A DNA stretch of 64,000 nt, taken from assembly GCA_029465975.1 (NCBI GenBank), contig CM055747.1:9585390-9649389 (forward strand). Reading direction: 5' to 3'. The position numbers and the translations under genes are program-made. This DNA is from Dallia pectoralis (Eukaryota; Chordata; Actinopteri; Esociformes; Umbridae). Below, piece by piece: positions 36,978 through 49,511 of this stretch (the first letter of the stretch is position 1; each line of letters begins with the position of its first letter). The notes beneath the pieces are model-generated. The model did no database searches. It worked only from the letters and a program-made list of their open reading frames with translations, and was not told the DNA's origin.

Positions 36978-37693
36978 CAGAGATCAAAAGTCACCTGAAT
37001 AATTTATGTAATTATGCTTTGTGGGATGGTTATCACTATTTTGAAAAGTATTTTAAGATTTCAGAAAATCCATTCTTATGCAATTTGCTTTAAATCTAAA
37101 TTTGAAGAATGAAATCAAGACTTCACAATAAAGCTTTTAATACAAATTACTTTAAAAATATACACATATTATCATTATTATTGCATGGAATCGTAACCAT
37201 TTACAAGTATTTATAATATGAGATGAGCAGAGCAGAAAAGGTATCAACACTAAAAACAGTAAAAGCCATGATAAATGTAAAAGCAGTTTTATATTTATAT
37301 ATATTTATATCTTTCTCTGTTCTTTTTTCTCTTTTCGACAAGACAGAGCAGCACTAAAGTCTGCACAATGTATGGCTACCTATCGCTATAGAACAGAGGA
37401 AGTCATTTTCTGATCATTGCCCGCTCATTCAATAGTTTTACTAGCCACTGTTTGTCACAGGTGATACATCTACTGTGAATGGTTGACGGTCACGTTGGTC
37501 TGTCTTGTCCTTTAAAAACACATTTTCAAGAGCGCAGGAAACAACAGCGGGTCTTAATTCTTCTTCCATTTAGCGAGTGCCGACTGCTGCATTGGACCTC
37601 CCCATAAGTTACTCAAGCTGTTGATTTAGAGACTCGGTCGCAGTTCCTGTTCGGTCTAGAGTTTTTTCCCTCCATTTTCTGTCAGACCGTTTG

Positions 37694-40600
37694 TCAGTAT
37701 TCTTCTTTGATAGTCATTTGGATGGACGGAGAAACTAGGCCACTGCTGCTGGTCACCATGCCGATGTTGCCCTGCATGGCTGAGCCGGGTGGGGTGGGCG
37801 TCGTGGTGGATGCCGGCTGAGGCTGTTGCATTTTCTTCTTGTTAACCTTCCTCTCTTTGGCTCGTCGATTCTGAAACCAGATTTTCACCTGTGGGACAAA
37901 ACAAAATATTGTTGTTAGGTGGCTGGTAAGATAGGTGGCTTTTGAGTTGGCTTTTGAGTGCAGTCGTCACAACAATGTTCGCGATAATGTGTTTTCTTGC
38001 ATGACAAATAAGCAGGGCGCTGTTGACCTCAGGGAGATTTGGGAAATCGAACAGATGTAACTGATCAGGCTTTTTTTTCTCTAATAGTTGCCCTGTGGGT
38101 GATGTCTAGACAGACTGGGGCACAGAAATGTTAGTGATCCTAATACTCAGTTGTAAATAACAACATCGGCCACCTGAAAGGGGCCTCTAGATTGCAGGGC
38201 TCCCTCAGAGGAAAATGGCTGCTGACTGAATGTACTGCTCTGGCAAATGTGTGTCTATATGTGATCCATGATTAGATTATGTTTAGACGTGAAAGCTTGG
38301 GTACAGAGGTTTGGGCTGTGAAAGTGCGTGTTTACAGGAGAACTTGAGTAAAAGAAAGGATACAGACAGAGAAGGAGAGATGGCGACCATTCAAGCCTTT
38401 TTCACAAGGCAAGATAGAGGACAGAGACAGTGGCCTCTCCTATGACGTTTATATCTGACCTGTCGTTCTGAGAGGCTGAGAGAGGTGGCCAGCTCTGCTT
38501 TCCTTCGGATAGTGATGTAGCGACTGTAGTGGAACTCTTTCTCCAGCTCCAGCCGTTGGTGATCTGTGTACACCACTCGATACTTGTCTTTCGTTCGCGT
38601 CTTACCACCTGCAACAGAGGAGTATTGCACATCAGTCAACTTTGAAATTGGATGCGTAAAGATTACAACCACTACATTTCTGTGAACTTTATAAGACATG
38701 CCGTTGCTAGAATATCTTTCCTGTCCATGTTTTTGACTATTCAAATATGGACCAAGAACTAACTGAGCAGACATTTTCATAACATTGAGATGTGACTCAG
38801 AGCAGGGCCATTCGGAGTGTCCCTCTCACAAAACGCCCGGACATTGGTTTTAATAAGAGGAAGTCTGGGCTCTCAGCTAATGACAGAGTTTACATTAACT
38901 TACAGTACATACTGTAAAGAAACAACATTAGAAAACTGAGTGAAGATGAGACGAACATCTGCGAAAATGTGGTTTCTGCTTCATTTCACGCCTCAAACCT
39001 TTCACTTAAACACACACAGATAAACTAGCACGGACTTGGGATGAGGTCGATTTTTTTCTTAAATTAGGTACCGTAAATCAAAAAACACTTAATTCTCTAC
39101 ACATGTGAACAGTGGAACCTAAGTGCCGCAGCGACCAAGTTAAAGATTAAAATGTCTGCGTAGGAGGGTGGGGGTCCGTCTGCGGAGGCACCAGGCCAGG
39201 GCTGACGAGCAGGGAGTTATCCAGGTCATTAGGCTGCTGAAACACAGAACGACCCCTCCTGCGCCGCTGTTTCCCTAATTGATCCTCTTCACCCACTGAT
39301 TTGTAATAGCGGATAGATGGCCGTTGTTTTCAAATTGCCGTGTTGACACAGGTCGGACCTCTCCTCAACAGACGCCGTCTGTGTTGTATGTCTATAGGGC
39401 GGAGGGCCCGGGGGAGGGGGGTGTTTATTGACCTGCGTTAATTGCTGCATTAATAAAAAACATTCTGATTAGAGTGGTTACCATTACCAGTGAGAACAGA
39501 GTTTGCCGTTGCACGATGATACCTTCAATAGGCTAACTTTGCATTAACATCACAGCTTACTGAACATGTGACAATGTTTTCTTTTTAACGGTTAAATTGA
39601 TGGAAAACCCATGCTCACTCACAACAACAACCTCAGAGAAAGTAGGGTTAACTGCCTTGCTCAAGGACATTAAATATCCTTCATTTTTTGCAAGCTTGAG
39701 GTGTTGATCTAGCAGTCCTTTGGACACTTGTCAGATACAATAACCACATACTGCACAAAATGGACCCCAAAAACAAATAAAACCATAATCCAAATGTGAA
39801 AAGTGGACTTTACTTCTGTAATCCTAGTCACTGATGGCTGGAAGATAAATGGTTTAGCAGTGGAGGTAATGAGATATTGGTGAGAATGAACGGTTTTCCA
39901 GCCGGTATGATAGTGGCAGGGCTCTTCTGTAGAGTTAATCTGTAACACAGACCGTAAAACTCCCTATCTGGGTCCTCCATGAACTGGAAAGACAAATTTG
40001 GGTAACATTTATTTTTATTTTTGAAACAGCTAGCCCCATTAGCTAAATGGAAATGGACATTTATGGCAGCACCAAGTCAGTTCTCCTCTATGCTCTGTAA
40101 TCAATTAGTGATTCACAGGAGCCACTGACTACAACTTAATTCCTTGTGGTGTGTTTTCTATACAGCAAGAATAGCTTTTGAAGTAAAGTCACTGTATTTT
40201 GTTAGATGGGAAATTAACCTAGAACGCTCTTATTTTGACTGCCATGTTCTACCAACTAATGTAAACAGGTCAGTCTAGAATGATCAGTTATGTCTTCCCT
40301 GTAGACCAAACTGACCAATCTAGACTGGCCCGTTTACATCAGGAAAAACTTATTGTTAGAAATTAGTAGTAGTTTTCTATTTTCCCTTGCTTGTTTTAAA
40401 ACCTAGATAAAATTATTGCCCATATGATATATCAAATGCCTCTATTTTCTATATTTGTAGGCCTATTGAGAGACATCGGAGCATTTAAAAATCCAACCCA
40501 AATTCATAAAATATTACAAATAAAATACAGGTTATTAAATGAAAATATAGTCATATGCGGTTGTTACTTGACTAAGCATATTAGTATAACTTTACTGGAC

Positions 40601-42015
40601 TCTTGAGGTCGGGTCCAGTGGAATGAAAGTGTGACCCAAACGTAATCCTGCCATACAGAACAGACATAATAATGCCTTACAAAGAATTGCAACATGGTAA
40701 ACAATTTAAGTCACAGCAAAAGGAAGAAAACCAATTGAATAATTAGCATAACAATGTATTCACATTTCCCAAGGCCATTTCATTCTGATTACTTCCAGTG
40801 TCTCAGCTGATTATATGGAATACCTACATTATGAAAAAATCCTAGAACACATAAAACGTATATAACATATTGAAAAATATTGACAAAAAGTGATGGCTCT
40901 CTCGATTAGAGAAACAGTTGTAAAGCTTACATCAAGCAATATTAAAGATACTAAATAATTATGTTAATACACTAAATTACAGCCAGACATTATAAAAGTC
41001 TAACCCACTGGCCTCATATTACTCTACCAATAAGAATGTATTCGTTTATTCATAATCATAACTGATCACTGAGCGCTTATTATGTCAATAGGTCATCATA
41101 CAATGCCAGTTTAATGTATGCCCTAGTTAACCCTAATCTTGTAAATACATTAAATAGGCCACATTATACCAATAAAACGCATACGATAATACCACTAATT
41201 TATGACGGGGTGCAAGGTGTGATTCATGAGTTCACAAGCACGGCAATGAATACCAGAGGAACTCATCCAATGAGCGCGCAACAGGTATATAAAGGTGAGA
41301 ACCCTAACAATGTTCTGATGTTGAAGAAATACACACAAATGAATTAAAAATCTCCCAAAACCCAAGCGACGGGTATTCCTGAGTTTAAAAAATGAAGCCA
41401 ATGAACTTGTATCTAAATTTAGTAAACAGGTGCACGTATTATTAAAAGAATGGTTGACTTGCAGGCGATGTAGTTTGTTTGTGTCTATTTTCAGTCAATT
41501 ATTATTCAAAGTTTATTATTATTCAAAAATTATGACATTTTATAAACAACTGCCACGGATATCTAAATTACACTCGATGTCTTACATCTTAGTAACCTAC
41601 CTGAATTGGCGGGTGGTGCGCTCCGCCTCATCCAATCATATGTGTTTCTGCGCTGAGAATTAGGAGAGAGCTGCCCCACTGATGGGTTGATCGACGTCGA
41701 GAGAAGCCCGGGTTGTGGTACTGGGGAGAAATCTGGGGGACTATACCCAATTGGTCCAGGATTAGATGTGGACGGTCCTGTCCCTGGCCCATACGGTGAC
41801 CATTCGTCCCTGGTTGGTGGGTAAGCGGGGTTCCAGGTCCCTGTCTGGCTGTGATGAGGGTCATTGTTAATTCCTGAAACGTGGTGGTATCCGCCGAAAT
41901 CCGAGTATTGTGGTGGTGCGGGCAAAAAGTTCTGATGATTCAAGTTGATGCTGGGATGTCGCACTGAATTTGGGTACATGCTGGGCTCCTTATCCAAAAG
42001 ATAACTCACGTACAT
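37694..42015 (-). CDS. cdx1b: caudal-type homeobox protein Cdx1
   Basis: Three minus-strand exons join in frame: 42015-41601, 38608-38460 and 37888-37694, giving 252 codons plus a stop, close to the usual Cdx1 length. The start MYVSYLLDKE is the family's conserved N-terminus and opens the caudal activation region. A YDWM motif (about residues 126-129), the Hox-like contact for PBX partners, precedes the homeodomain (about 143-203). The homeodomain runs from TKDKYRVVYTDHQRLELEKE to VKIWFQNRRAKERK and is split by intron 2 just before helix 3, as in other Cdx genes. The protein ends IKEEY. Cdx1 is a nuclear transcription factor that patterns the posterior axis and intestinal epithelium, often under Wnt, retinoid and FGF control. 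Head-to-head pairing with pdgfrb matches human 5q32. The b-paralogue label rests on that linkage and on recalled zebrafish mapping, so plain cdx1 is the safer name. Confidence 0.95.
39160..39490. promoter_or_regulatory. candidate intronic regulatory element of cdx1
   Basis: A GC-balanced stretch inside cdx1 intron 1 contains CCCTAATTGATCC, GCGTTAATTGCTGCATTAATAAA and TTTATTGACC words, which fit HOX/CDX-type sites. It differs sharply from the AT-rich intron around it. This is inferred from composition and motif density only. Confidence 0.35.
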
Positions 42016-42183
42016 CTTTCCGTATTGGAACTCCTGCGCATAGTGTGCGTCCACTGCGTTAATCCTTCCTCTTTACTCCGGTTTTTTTTTAACCAAAGGC
42101 CTCCTCTACCTGGCTGGTCTACCTACAGCCGAACCTTCAACTTCTTGTTTGCTAGACACGCTGCCAGTTAGGAGGTGTCGCGC

Positions 42184-42201
42184 TGACGTCAACGTTTTAT
42201 A
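42184..42201 (-). promoter_or_regulatory. cdx1b: cdx1 core promoter: TATA box with adjacent CRE
   Basis: On the cdx1 strand, TATAAAA occupies 42201-42195. The palindromic CRE/ATF site TGACGTCA follows at 42191-42184. The TATA box sits about 185 bases above the ATG, which would place the start of transcription near 42170 with a 5' UTR of about 155 bases. Confidence 0.6.
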
Positions 42202-42240
42202 GCAGTCTTCTCCCGCCCTCTCCTTGTCCCACCAGGGGAC

Positions 42241-42296
42241 ATTTGCATGATAGACGGGCCTGCATTTCAAAGGCAGCCTGGGCACCGGCATCAAAG
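42241..42296 (-). promoter_or_regulatory. cdx1b: TCF/LEF and octamer sites upstream of cdx1
   Basis: TTCAAAG at 42266-42272 and ATCAAAG at 42290-42296 both fit the TCF/LEF consensus WWCAAAG. ATTTGCAT at 42241-42248 is an exact octamer (POU) site. All lie 40-100 bases above the predicted TATA box. Mammalian Cdx1 is an established direct Wnt target through promoter TCF/LEF sites. Function here is inferred. Confidence 0.5.
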
Positions 42297-42299
42297 CCG

Positions 42300-45200
42300 T
42301 CCCGGGCATTTTGAAGAATGCTACAAATCGCACAGGAGAAACTAACATGAGTTCATGTTGATTTTCCCAATGGGAGAACCTGTCACTGCATTGTCTTACT
42401 AACGCCCATAAATGCCACGGAATAGATTGGTAAAAGGCTCTGGAGCGTGATGGCGAGAACTGAAGTGGCCATGTGGCTTCTATCACAATTACATATTTGA
42501 TCATATATAATGTTTGTGTATAATGGCTAATAAATGCACACGAAATTTTAAACGCCAACTACTCTTATAAATGTGTAGGCCTAGATTTTCCCATGTACTC
42601 TATTATTGATGTGCTGCATTGAAACAGACAGCACGGCTCCACTGCTGTATTTAGGTGAATATCAAACAGATCTTTGGGGTGATATGCGGGTTTAGTCTCC
42701 TGTCCACTTTTCACGCAATTCTCTGAATCAGGAGGAAGTACAGTCCCTTGTATTTTAATACAACTAATGGCCCTTTCGGTGCCCTCGGTTTATGCATTTT
42801 TGGTGTCACTCCTCTTGTACTTAAGAAATATATTTTAACCAGTCGGTTGATGAAAAATCCAGGATTTGGGTTTCAGAAAGGTAAAACAATTAATACAAAT
42901 GTCAGTGAACTAAATTAAATGTACCACAGCAATGTAACAAAGTGAAAAAGAATTAAGTCCTCTGAGACTATTTACAATCGAAAAACGAATGTATATTTCG
43001 TTAACTCACCGTCATTTTAGATACATCCAGGTCATTAGTCAAAAAATTGCTATAAATTATGACCCGACTGATAAAAGTAATAGAACAATAAGGCATATTA
43101 AAAATGTTTGCAGCCTAATCTAAGCATTGCTTGCTTGTTTTTCGTTTTTAATGCCTTTATTTTACAGAAATAAAAATATATTTAGGTGAAATATTACATA
43201 ATAATTCTTAGGCTACATTTTATTTTAAAATGTAATACATTTCGTCTCATTTGGGATCAGATGAAAAACAAAGGAAAATGTATTCGTACGTAACAATTTG
43301 CTTTTATTACCTTTGTAAATAAATTAAAAATGTACAAATTAAATAAAAAAATCTTATTCCTTCAGGAGATTCTTAAATTGTGACACATGTACCTTTTTAT
43401 TGCACTTATTCTTAATATTACAGCTTCAACATACATAGATATTTAAAAATAATTAGAAACATATAATCAGACTGATACCATTTTTATATTTTAATAATAC
43501 TTTTTGATTGTAATTTAAATTACGCCAGTATCAAAAGTTATTGGCTGTTTGCTGTGTGAAAGTATTTTTTCTACTGCAAGTGAGAGTCATTCGACAGAGT
43601 CTTTGAGCCATAGTAGTATAGTTCTTCCATTAGACCTATACCTGTGTAGCCTTTGCACGCTGGTCCTGTGTGTGCTGATGTATTAACCTGTGCTGTGTGG
43701 GGGGCATGTCCCGTGAGGTGACCTCTGTCTGGCCCCTTGGGGGGGACTTCTCTTTAAGGCTCAGGGCCAAGGGAAGTAGTCCCTACTCTGGCTCCCCATG
43801 GCTCCTTGTCTGAGACAGTGTTGGTCGGGCTCCGGGAAGACAGGCCCACACAATGACCTGGGGAAGACGCTCCCATCTCTCCCGCCCCTTATAGTAAATA
43901 TGCGTCCCTCTTCGCCATAGTCCCACGGCTTCACACAGACTACCTGTCTGATGGTCTTTCGCTGTGTCTTTCACTCAAAGACATACGTTGTTTATGACAT
44001 AATATGGATGTAAATGTGAATTTGCTCATAATAATTGTGAATTAAGCTAATTTATGTGGCAAGAAATATATAATCATATGAAAGTATAGGATAAGGCAAG
44101 ACAAGAAAAGTTCAAAGCAGGCTGGGGGGACCTGAACGTGTTAGGTCACACTTCTCAACCAGTTGTGACTTCCTTGTCAACGCAGGGTGCCATGGAGACA
44201 GTCAGGGTGGATGATTGGTGGGTCATGGAGACAGGGAAGTCCTGACAAACCGGCTGGCTCGCTGGTTGGCTGGTTGACTGACTAGATGACTGCTCTACTG
44301 TTTCAGCTCAATGCAACAGGTGAACAAATGTGTGTCTGTAGATTACAGCAGTGGAACTAAAGAAATGAGAACAATCACATTATATACAAACAAATAAAAA
44401 AGGTCACATTAACTTTAGTGATTTAAATAGAAACAGATATTGTCCCAGAGAGACCATACAGTAAATAAAATATCATCACTTGTGTTGTGTAAGTTTATCT
44501 GATATAAGTTGTTTAGCACATTATGTCACCATTTCTATCAAACCCTTTGCAACTTTAACATTTACAGGCATGTCGAGATTAGACAAGATTAAAGGAACCA
44601 ATGTGTTTCGTATCTAATAAATATGAGTTTTAATGTGACCTAGGATGGTCCAGCTTTTCAAGTGGCTCTGCCTCCAGTTCACACGATCTGCTGCAGCCTG
44701 GGTTCAAATCAGGAAAACTGCTCTTCTAGCAAAAACACACTCCTCTTTTATCCTTACAGTCGTTTTCAAATAAAGAATAAAAATGTATGAATTATATTAA
44801 AGATAATATATGACAAATTGAAACTTCACTTATAATATGAGTGAATTATTTTCTCAAATTTTAATAAGCAGCCTTGTGTGTTGGAAATGTGGAGGCTACT
44901 TATGAATAGAATGGTGTATAAATTAAAGCTGATATTTTTCAATACATATGGACATTTTTTAGAAAAGTTAAAATTTACAAATCCAGAAAAACTGGACATT
45001 AAATATAAAACTTGTTTTAATATCAAACATTATGATATCACTGTTTAAACAGACAATTAATAGTAACAAAGAATTCTAAGCAGTTTTATTTAATTTGTTT
45101 ACTTAATATTACCAATGTTAAAATAACTGCAAAACACAATTTGGGCAAAGATTAGGTTCATTTTATGGGGTTTATATTTATGAATGAATAGGTTAGTCTA

Positions 45201-46107
45201 TTCTTTTTATTATATGTCCAAATATTCATATTGCAACTGCTGATGGTGCCTTCAAAGTCATAGAGCATACATCAATTACACCCACATTTCAGTAATAATG
45301 AATAAAATAAACATTATACATTTTTCTTCATAGTCTTATCCTAAGTACTTAAAATAACAAACAGTTGCCAGACAAATTAAATGAGATCATTCATTTCATT
45401 GTAGCAACTACAACACGATTTACCACCAATGTCACATTATTGCATTTCGCCATAGGATTAGATTTAGTGCATTAAAAAAAGATTACACTTTACAACTCAC
45501 TATTGTGCATAATTCCAAATCAACCTTTATTACACAATAACCTATATTATTCCGCAATGATTTACCAGTCACTAATGTAAAGAGTTGGAACTTCAACAAA
45601 GCATTCTCAACCCCAACATATTATAAATATATATTTATATTGTTATTATTAATATAAGAACCATTGGGATAAAGCCGTTTCATTCAAATGAAATTCATAT
45701 TTTGCATAAAGATGGGAACAGTTCACGCGGTGAATAAGATCATTAGAGATCAAGTCAATAGGTATTTATATAATTATTTATACATAAAAAATAGCATTTT
45801 GAAATATTGGGAGATTCATATGTATTCCCTATTAATGTTTTGTCACACATATATTATATATAATTCTCTAATATAGGGCTGATATATAAAATATACCTTT
45901 TTGTCTCCACAAGAATACCCTGCCTAAATAAATGTTTCAAACATAAACATAAAAAACATGAAACATGCATGGCAAGCAGCAATTATATATATTTTTTTTC
46001 TTATGGTCAATTAATCCCTTATTTCTATGGTCAAATAAATTCATAGACTGGTCTTTAATATTGCAAATAAAAGCCCTTTCCACCAGAGGATATAAATATG
46101 TGTAGTA
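42300..46107. other. intergenic region between cdx1 and pdgfrb
   Basis: No exon was found. A more GC-rich block at about 43620-43975 and another at 44105-44300 stand out from very AT-rich flanks and could be shared regulatory DNA. Nothing further is recognised. Confidence 0.4.
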
Positions 46108-46411
46108 CAGTTTGCGTAGGTTTGGTCTCAGCTTTGGTGGGGGACATCCCCCCACCACCCTAAGGCAAGTGAACTTTTACTCAGAATAATGTGATTCTTT
46201 TTGCGTTTAGTTGAGACAATAGCCTGTTGCTTTTATAGTACTCTAAAGTTAAACTAGCATCTCCATGTGGAGAGAAATATGTGCAGACAAAAATAATTAT
46301 GTAGTACCTGCCATTTGACTTTTGGATGGCGATGCTGTTTGTCAGATTCAGATTCAAGCATATTGCAGAGCAACCCTGGTGGTGCCGCTACTCGCCCTTC
46401 CAAATGTGATG

Positions 46412-46496
46412 TAGCCCTTTTTGGAGCACTGGGTAATGCGCTCGGCTGTGGAGCCAGAGGGCGCTGGTTCAATTCCCCCCACAAGACGCTACAGTA
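46412..46496 (+). repeat. tRNA-like SINE fragment
   Basis: A tRNA-like stretch GAGCACTGGGTAATGCGCTC, then GGCTGTGGAGCCAGAGGGCGC and GGTTCAATTCC (a B box), is bracketed by GTAGC and GCTAC. It lacks a clean acceptor stem and T stem, so it is more likely a SINE head than a working tRNA gene. Confidence 0.45.
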
Positions 46497-46799
46497 TTTT
46501 AATTTGGACCAGATTAAATAGTGTAATATTTATGTTACTGAGTATGAAAATGCATTATTATTGTTAATCATATAATGATTTATTATATTTGACAAACCAA
46601 CACTGTCAAATTATTATCATTGCTAACACGTTTTTCTAGCACATGTGCCTAGCAATACAATGACAGTTGTTCAATAAACTGTTAATTCGGTTCTCACGCA
46701 TTGTGTAGGATTCACTCAGACACTCACAAATAGGCCACATTACATAAACAAAATATACATAGGAAAAATGCCCACTGTTTATTGTGACTGCAAGATTCT

Positions 46800-46865
46800 A
46801 CCTTAAGTTAGGCTAATTACAGATTTAAGGTAGGCTAATTAGACTTAAGGTAAGCTAATTACCAT
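46800..46865. repeat. short tandem repeat of about 23 bp
   Basis: Three imperfect copies of a TTAAGGTAGGCTAATTA-containing unit. Confidence 0.75.
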
Positions 46866-46944
46866 TCAGTGACTTGGTAACGTAGCATTCTATTATGATA
46901 GTGCGACTTCTATGTGACTATCCGCGCTACACACCTAACCTAGC

Positions 46945-47165
46945 TAGGTTATATTACAGAAGCTAGGTTAAGCTGTAAGAATATCCTGAGTAACACATAC
47001 TATAGATTACAAAAACTAGGTTTAGCTGGTACAATATCTTGAGTAACACATACTATAGATTACAGAAGATATAGGTTTAGCTGGTACAATATCCTGAGTA
47101 ACACATACTATAGATAACAGAAGATAGGTTTAGCTGTAACAATATCCTGAGTAACACATACTATC
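46945..47165. repeat. tandem repeat of about 58-60 bp, four copies
   Basis: Each unit contains AGGTTTAGCTGGTACAATAT followed by CCTGAGTAACACATACTATAG. The copies differ by a few bases and by small length changes near AGAAGATA. The array lies inside the hAT-like element. Confidence 0.9.
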
Positions 47166-47721
47166 ACCAGTTAATACTATTTTCCATAGTCGAATATGCA
47201 TTTGAAAGCCTGGTCACTACCACTGCTAGTTTGATTGTGTGGCTAGTTATTTGGCCTGACGTACACTGTGCTTGAGAAAAAGATCTGTATGTCCCCTTTC
47301 TTTTTTTGGGTGGCATAGCTGACCTACAAAGCACAAAAAGGGGCAAACATGCATATGCTGAAGGGCAAAGTGAATGTTAAATAGTTTCACTCTTTTATGG
47401 GGTAAGCATTAACAGAAAGCACTGGAAACTTTACCGTTGTCTTCGACACAGTCACTCGCTAGCAGTAGCACACACCTGCTTGATTAACTCTCCTGTGGAC
47501 TTATAGCGTGTCAGATAACTCCTCCCCTCTAGGGTTTTTAGCCAATCAAATTACGGCGTCTCTAGTACTGTCCTCCTGCCGCTGACGGTCGGAAATGATC
47601 CAAATAGCAGCACAAACTCACAACGGAGTTCGCTAAAATATTGGTGGGGACAATGTTGTCATGTTAAAATATTGGTGGGGACATGTCCCCAGCGTCCCCC
47701 CCCCCTAAACCTACGCCCTTG

Positions 47722-49015
47722 GTGGTACATGAAGAATACTGAAAAAAGTATTTCTATTTTGTAGACTGTAACATCTGTACCACTGCTCTTTGTCTCCCCC
47801 CTATGGCATCTATGTGGAACAACATGTAGAACTTGCACACAGTGGTTTTGGCAACATTGCAAAGCAGTTTTTATTGAACAAAAGTAGACAGGTCCTTCAC
47901 TCTCTTCTTTCGATTGGTCTCTGCTTAGTTCAGTATAATAAAATACACAGCAAAGGAAAATTTGCAGCAACTGAAGGATTCACTTTTTTATTTTATGCCT
48001 TAATTCCTTTATTAAAAAGTAATATTGTTTGACATGGTATAATAGCAATCAAAGATTTGGCTTTATAATAGCGATAGACTGAAGAATGTGTAAGCCAAGA
48101 AAATGTCGATTATTCTTCCCTGACTGGCACCTTTGGACTGGGATTCTGTCCTCACAGCAGTATTTTAATGAATCATTTCCTTTCCTCTAGCCTCATTGGC
48201 CAAATGTTCTCTTAACTACCCGAAGTAAAAACAAAAATAGAAAGAAAGGAAGAAAAAAAGATGACTTCATATCATCTATGTTTGTCTCTGCAGATCACTA
48301 TGGAAACTTTGGGTCATACTCTGGTATGCTCCAGTAATGGGATGAATACACACACATATGGCTGAAAGAGGCTTGTGTCTCCCCGAGTCAAACCACCGTT
48401 TTGCTCCCAGTTTGTCCCACTTCCGGACTAACACATGAACCCTAATATTCCACTTGTCGACAGATGTGTTGAGTTACGCCAATCCACCGAGATACAGTCC
48501 AAATCGTTAACTCACACAGCCATGCATGTGAGTTGATGTGACTCACGGACTGCTAACTCAGTTTTTTGGTTTTCTTTACATCAAATAAGTTAGATAAGTG
48601 CCACTGTCAGATACAGTGAATTCAAAATGTATTTGGGAAAAACAAGTTTTTCAAAACAACTTTTGTAGAATCACAGAACTTTTGTACATGTAGTACAGTC
48701 CGAAATGCATTCATATACGCAGTAAAGACTAAATCAAAATTCTCCACAAATGCAATACAGAAGCATTAAGCTTTGCTATTGAGTTGTGGATTTTTTGCTA
48801 TACAGTCTGAGAAATTCTTCTTCCAAGTATAATATAATGCCACACACAGCTTGGCTAAATTAATTCCAAGTAAGTCATCTATCTACCATATGCTATTATA
48901 AAATATAGAATGCTTAAACACATTGATATGCCTGCATGCACACTGCAAACATTTAGATGTTGATCTAAACGAGACCATTAAATCTCTTTTCTGACCCTGC
49001 CGCCCCTTCCCCCAC
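47722..49015. other. upstream flank of pdgfrb
   Basis: No supported exon was found. A short frame after a good splice acceptor at 48292 was considered and rejected. CT-rich and GC-rich words increase near 49000, just before the predicted promoter. Confidence 0.4.
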
Positions 49016-49022
49016 TATAAAA
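49016..49022 (+). promoter_or_regulatory. pdgfrb: pdgfrb TATA box
   Basis: TATAAAA follows a C-rich CCGCCCCTTCCCCC stretch that could bind Sp/KLF factors. Transcription would start near 49045. The call depends on the first-exon model. Confidence 0.5.
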
Positions 49023-49044
49023 ATCCCACAAATAAAGAAGCAAA

Positions 49045-49511
49045 ACCCAGCTCAGCTCCTGGCGAGAGCCATTCATTTTCTGGCCATCCACTCACATCCT
49101 GAGTAGTCAAGAAAAAAGAAGGAGAGAAAAGTCAAGATTGAAAACAGACGCAGACACTTTCTACAAACGAGAGGACCTTTTTCCCAGCAGAGCTCAGAAA
49201 GAAAAGCAGGAGCTCTTTGCTTTCTCTCTATTCATCGGAATGGAATCATTTTGATTCCCCGGCATGACATCCCTCCGCTATTGGATAAGATATTTTTTTG
49301 TGTTTATTTATTTTCTCACATTCGAGACATTCTCAATGGGCACACCACTACAGGCTTTTGCCCGTACATCTCTGCAGACTGAATGAGCTCCACTTCAACA
49401 GAAAGGACCTCTCTTCAACTCAAAGAGAAAAACCCACAGGACCTCAGATAGCTATCTTGATCAACCGACAACACAGTTTGGTAAAAAAAAAGTAAACAGA
49501 AACTCTACAAG
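49045..49511 (+). other. pdgfrb: predicted non-coding first exon of pdgfrb (5' UTR)
   Basis: An A-rich leader-like stretch downstream of the TATA box ends in CTCTACAAG followed by GTAGGTGAC, a strong splice donor. Human PDGFRB also has a non-coding first exon far upstream of the coding ones. The exon holds upstream ORFs at 49240-49254 (4 codons plus stop) and 49264-49386 (40 codons plus stop). The next exon begins at 54788 after a good acceptor. No transcript evidence was available, so the 5' edge is approximate. Confidence 0.55.

Larger units (their letters stand above)
46108..47721. mobile_element. probable hAT-like non-autonomous element
   Basis: The left side reads GCGTAGGTTTGGTCTCAGC and then GGTGGGGGACATCCCCCC. 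The right side reads GGTGGGGACATGTCCCC and then CCTAAACCTACGCCCTTG. The two ends are inverted relatives and resemble a known fish hAT family. GTAGTACA and GTGGTACA at the borders agree at 7 of 8 bases and may be the target duplication. No transposase is present, and the interior is filled with other repeats. Confidence 0.6.

Noticed and set aside
42016..42054. Upstream extension of the cdx1 frame by 13 codons
   Set aside because: The frame is open but begins with GTG, not ATG. The family's conserved N-terminus starts at the ATG at 42015 with A at position -3.
46412..46496. Possible tRNA gene
   Set aside because: A B-box-like motif exists, but the acceptor and T stems do not pair cleanly. It is more likely a SINE head.
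46945..47165. CRISPR-like regular repeats
   Set aside because: The units are directly tandem without unique spacers, in a vertebrate genome. This is an ordinary tandem repeat.
48294..48337. Frame after a good acceptor ending in a TAA stop (starts Asp-His-Tyr-Gly-Asn-Phe-Gly)
   Set aside because: Only 13-14 codons, no supported upstream exon and no recognisable family. A chance acceptor is more likely.
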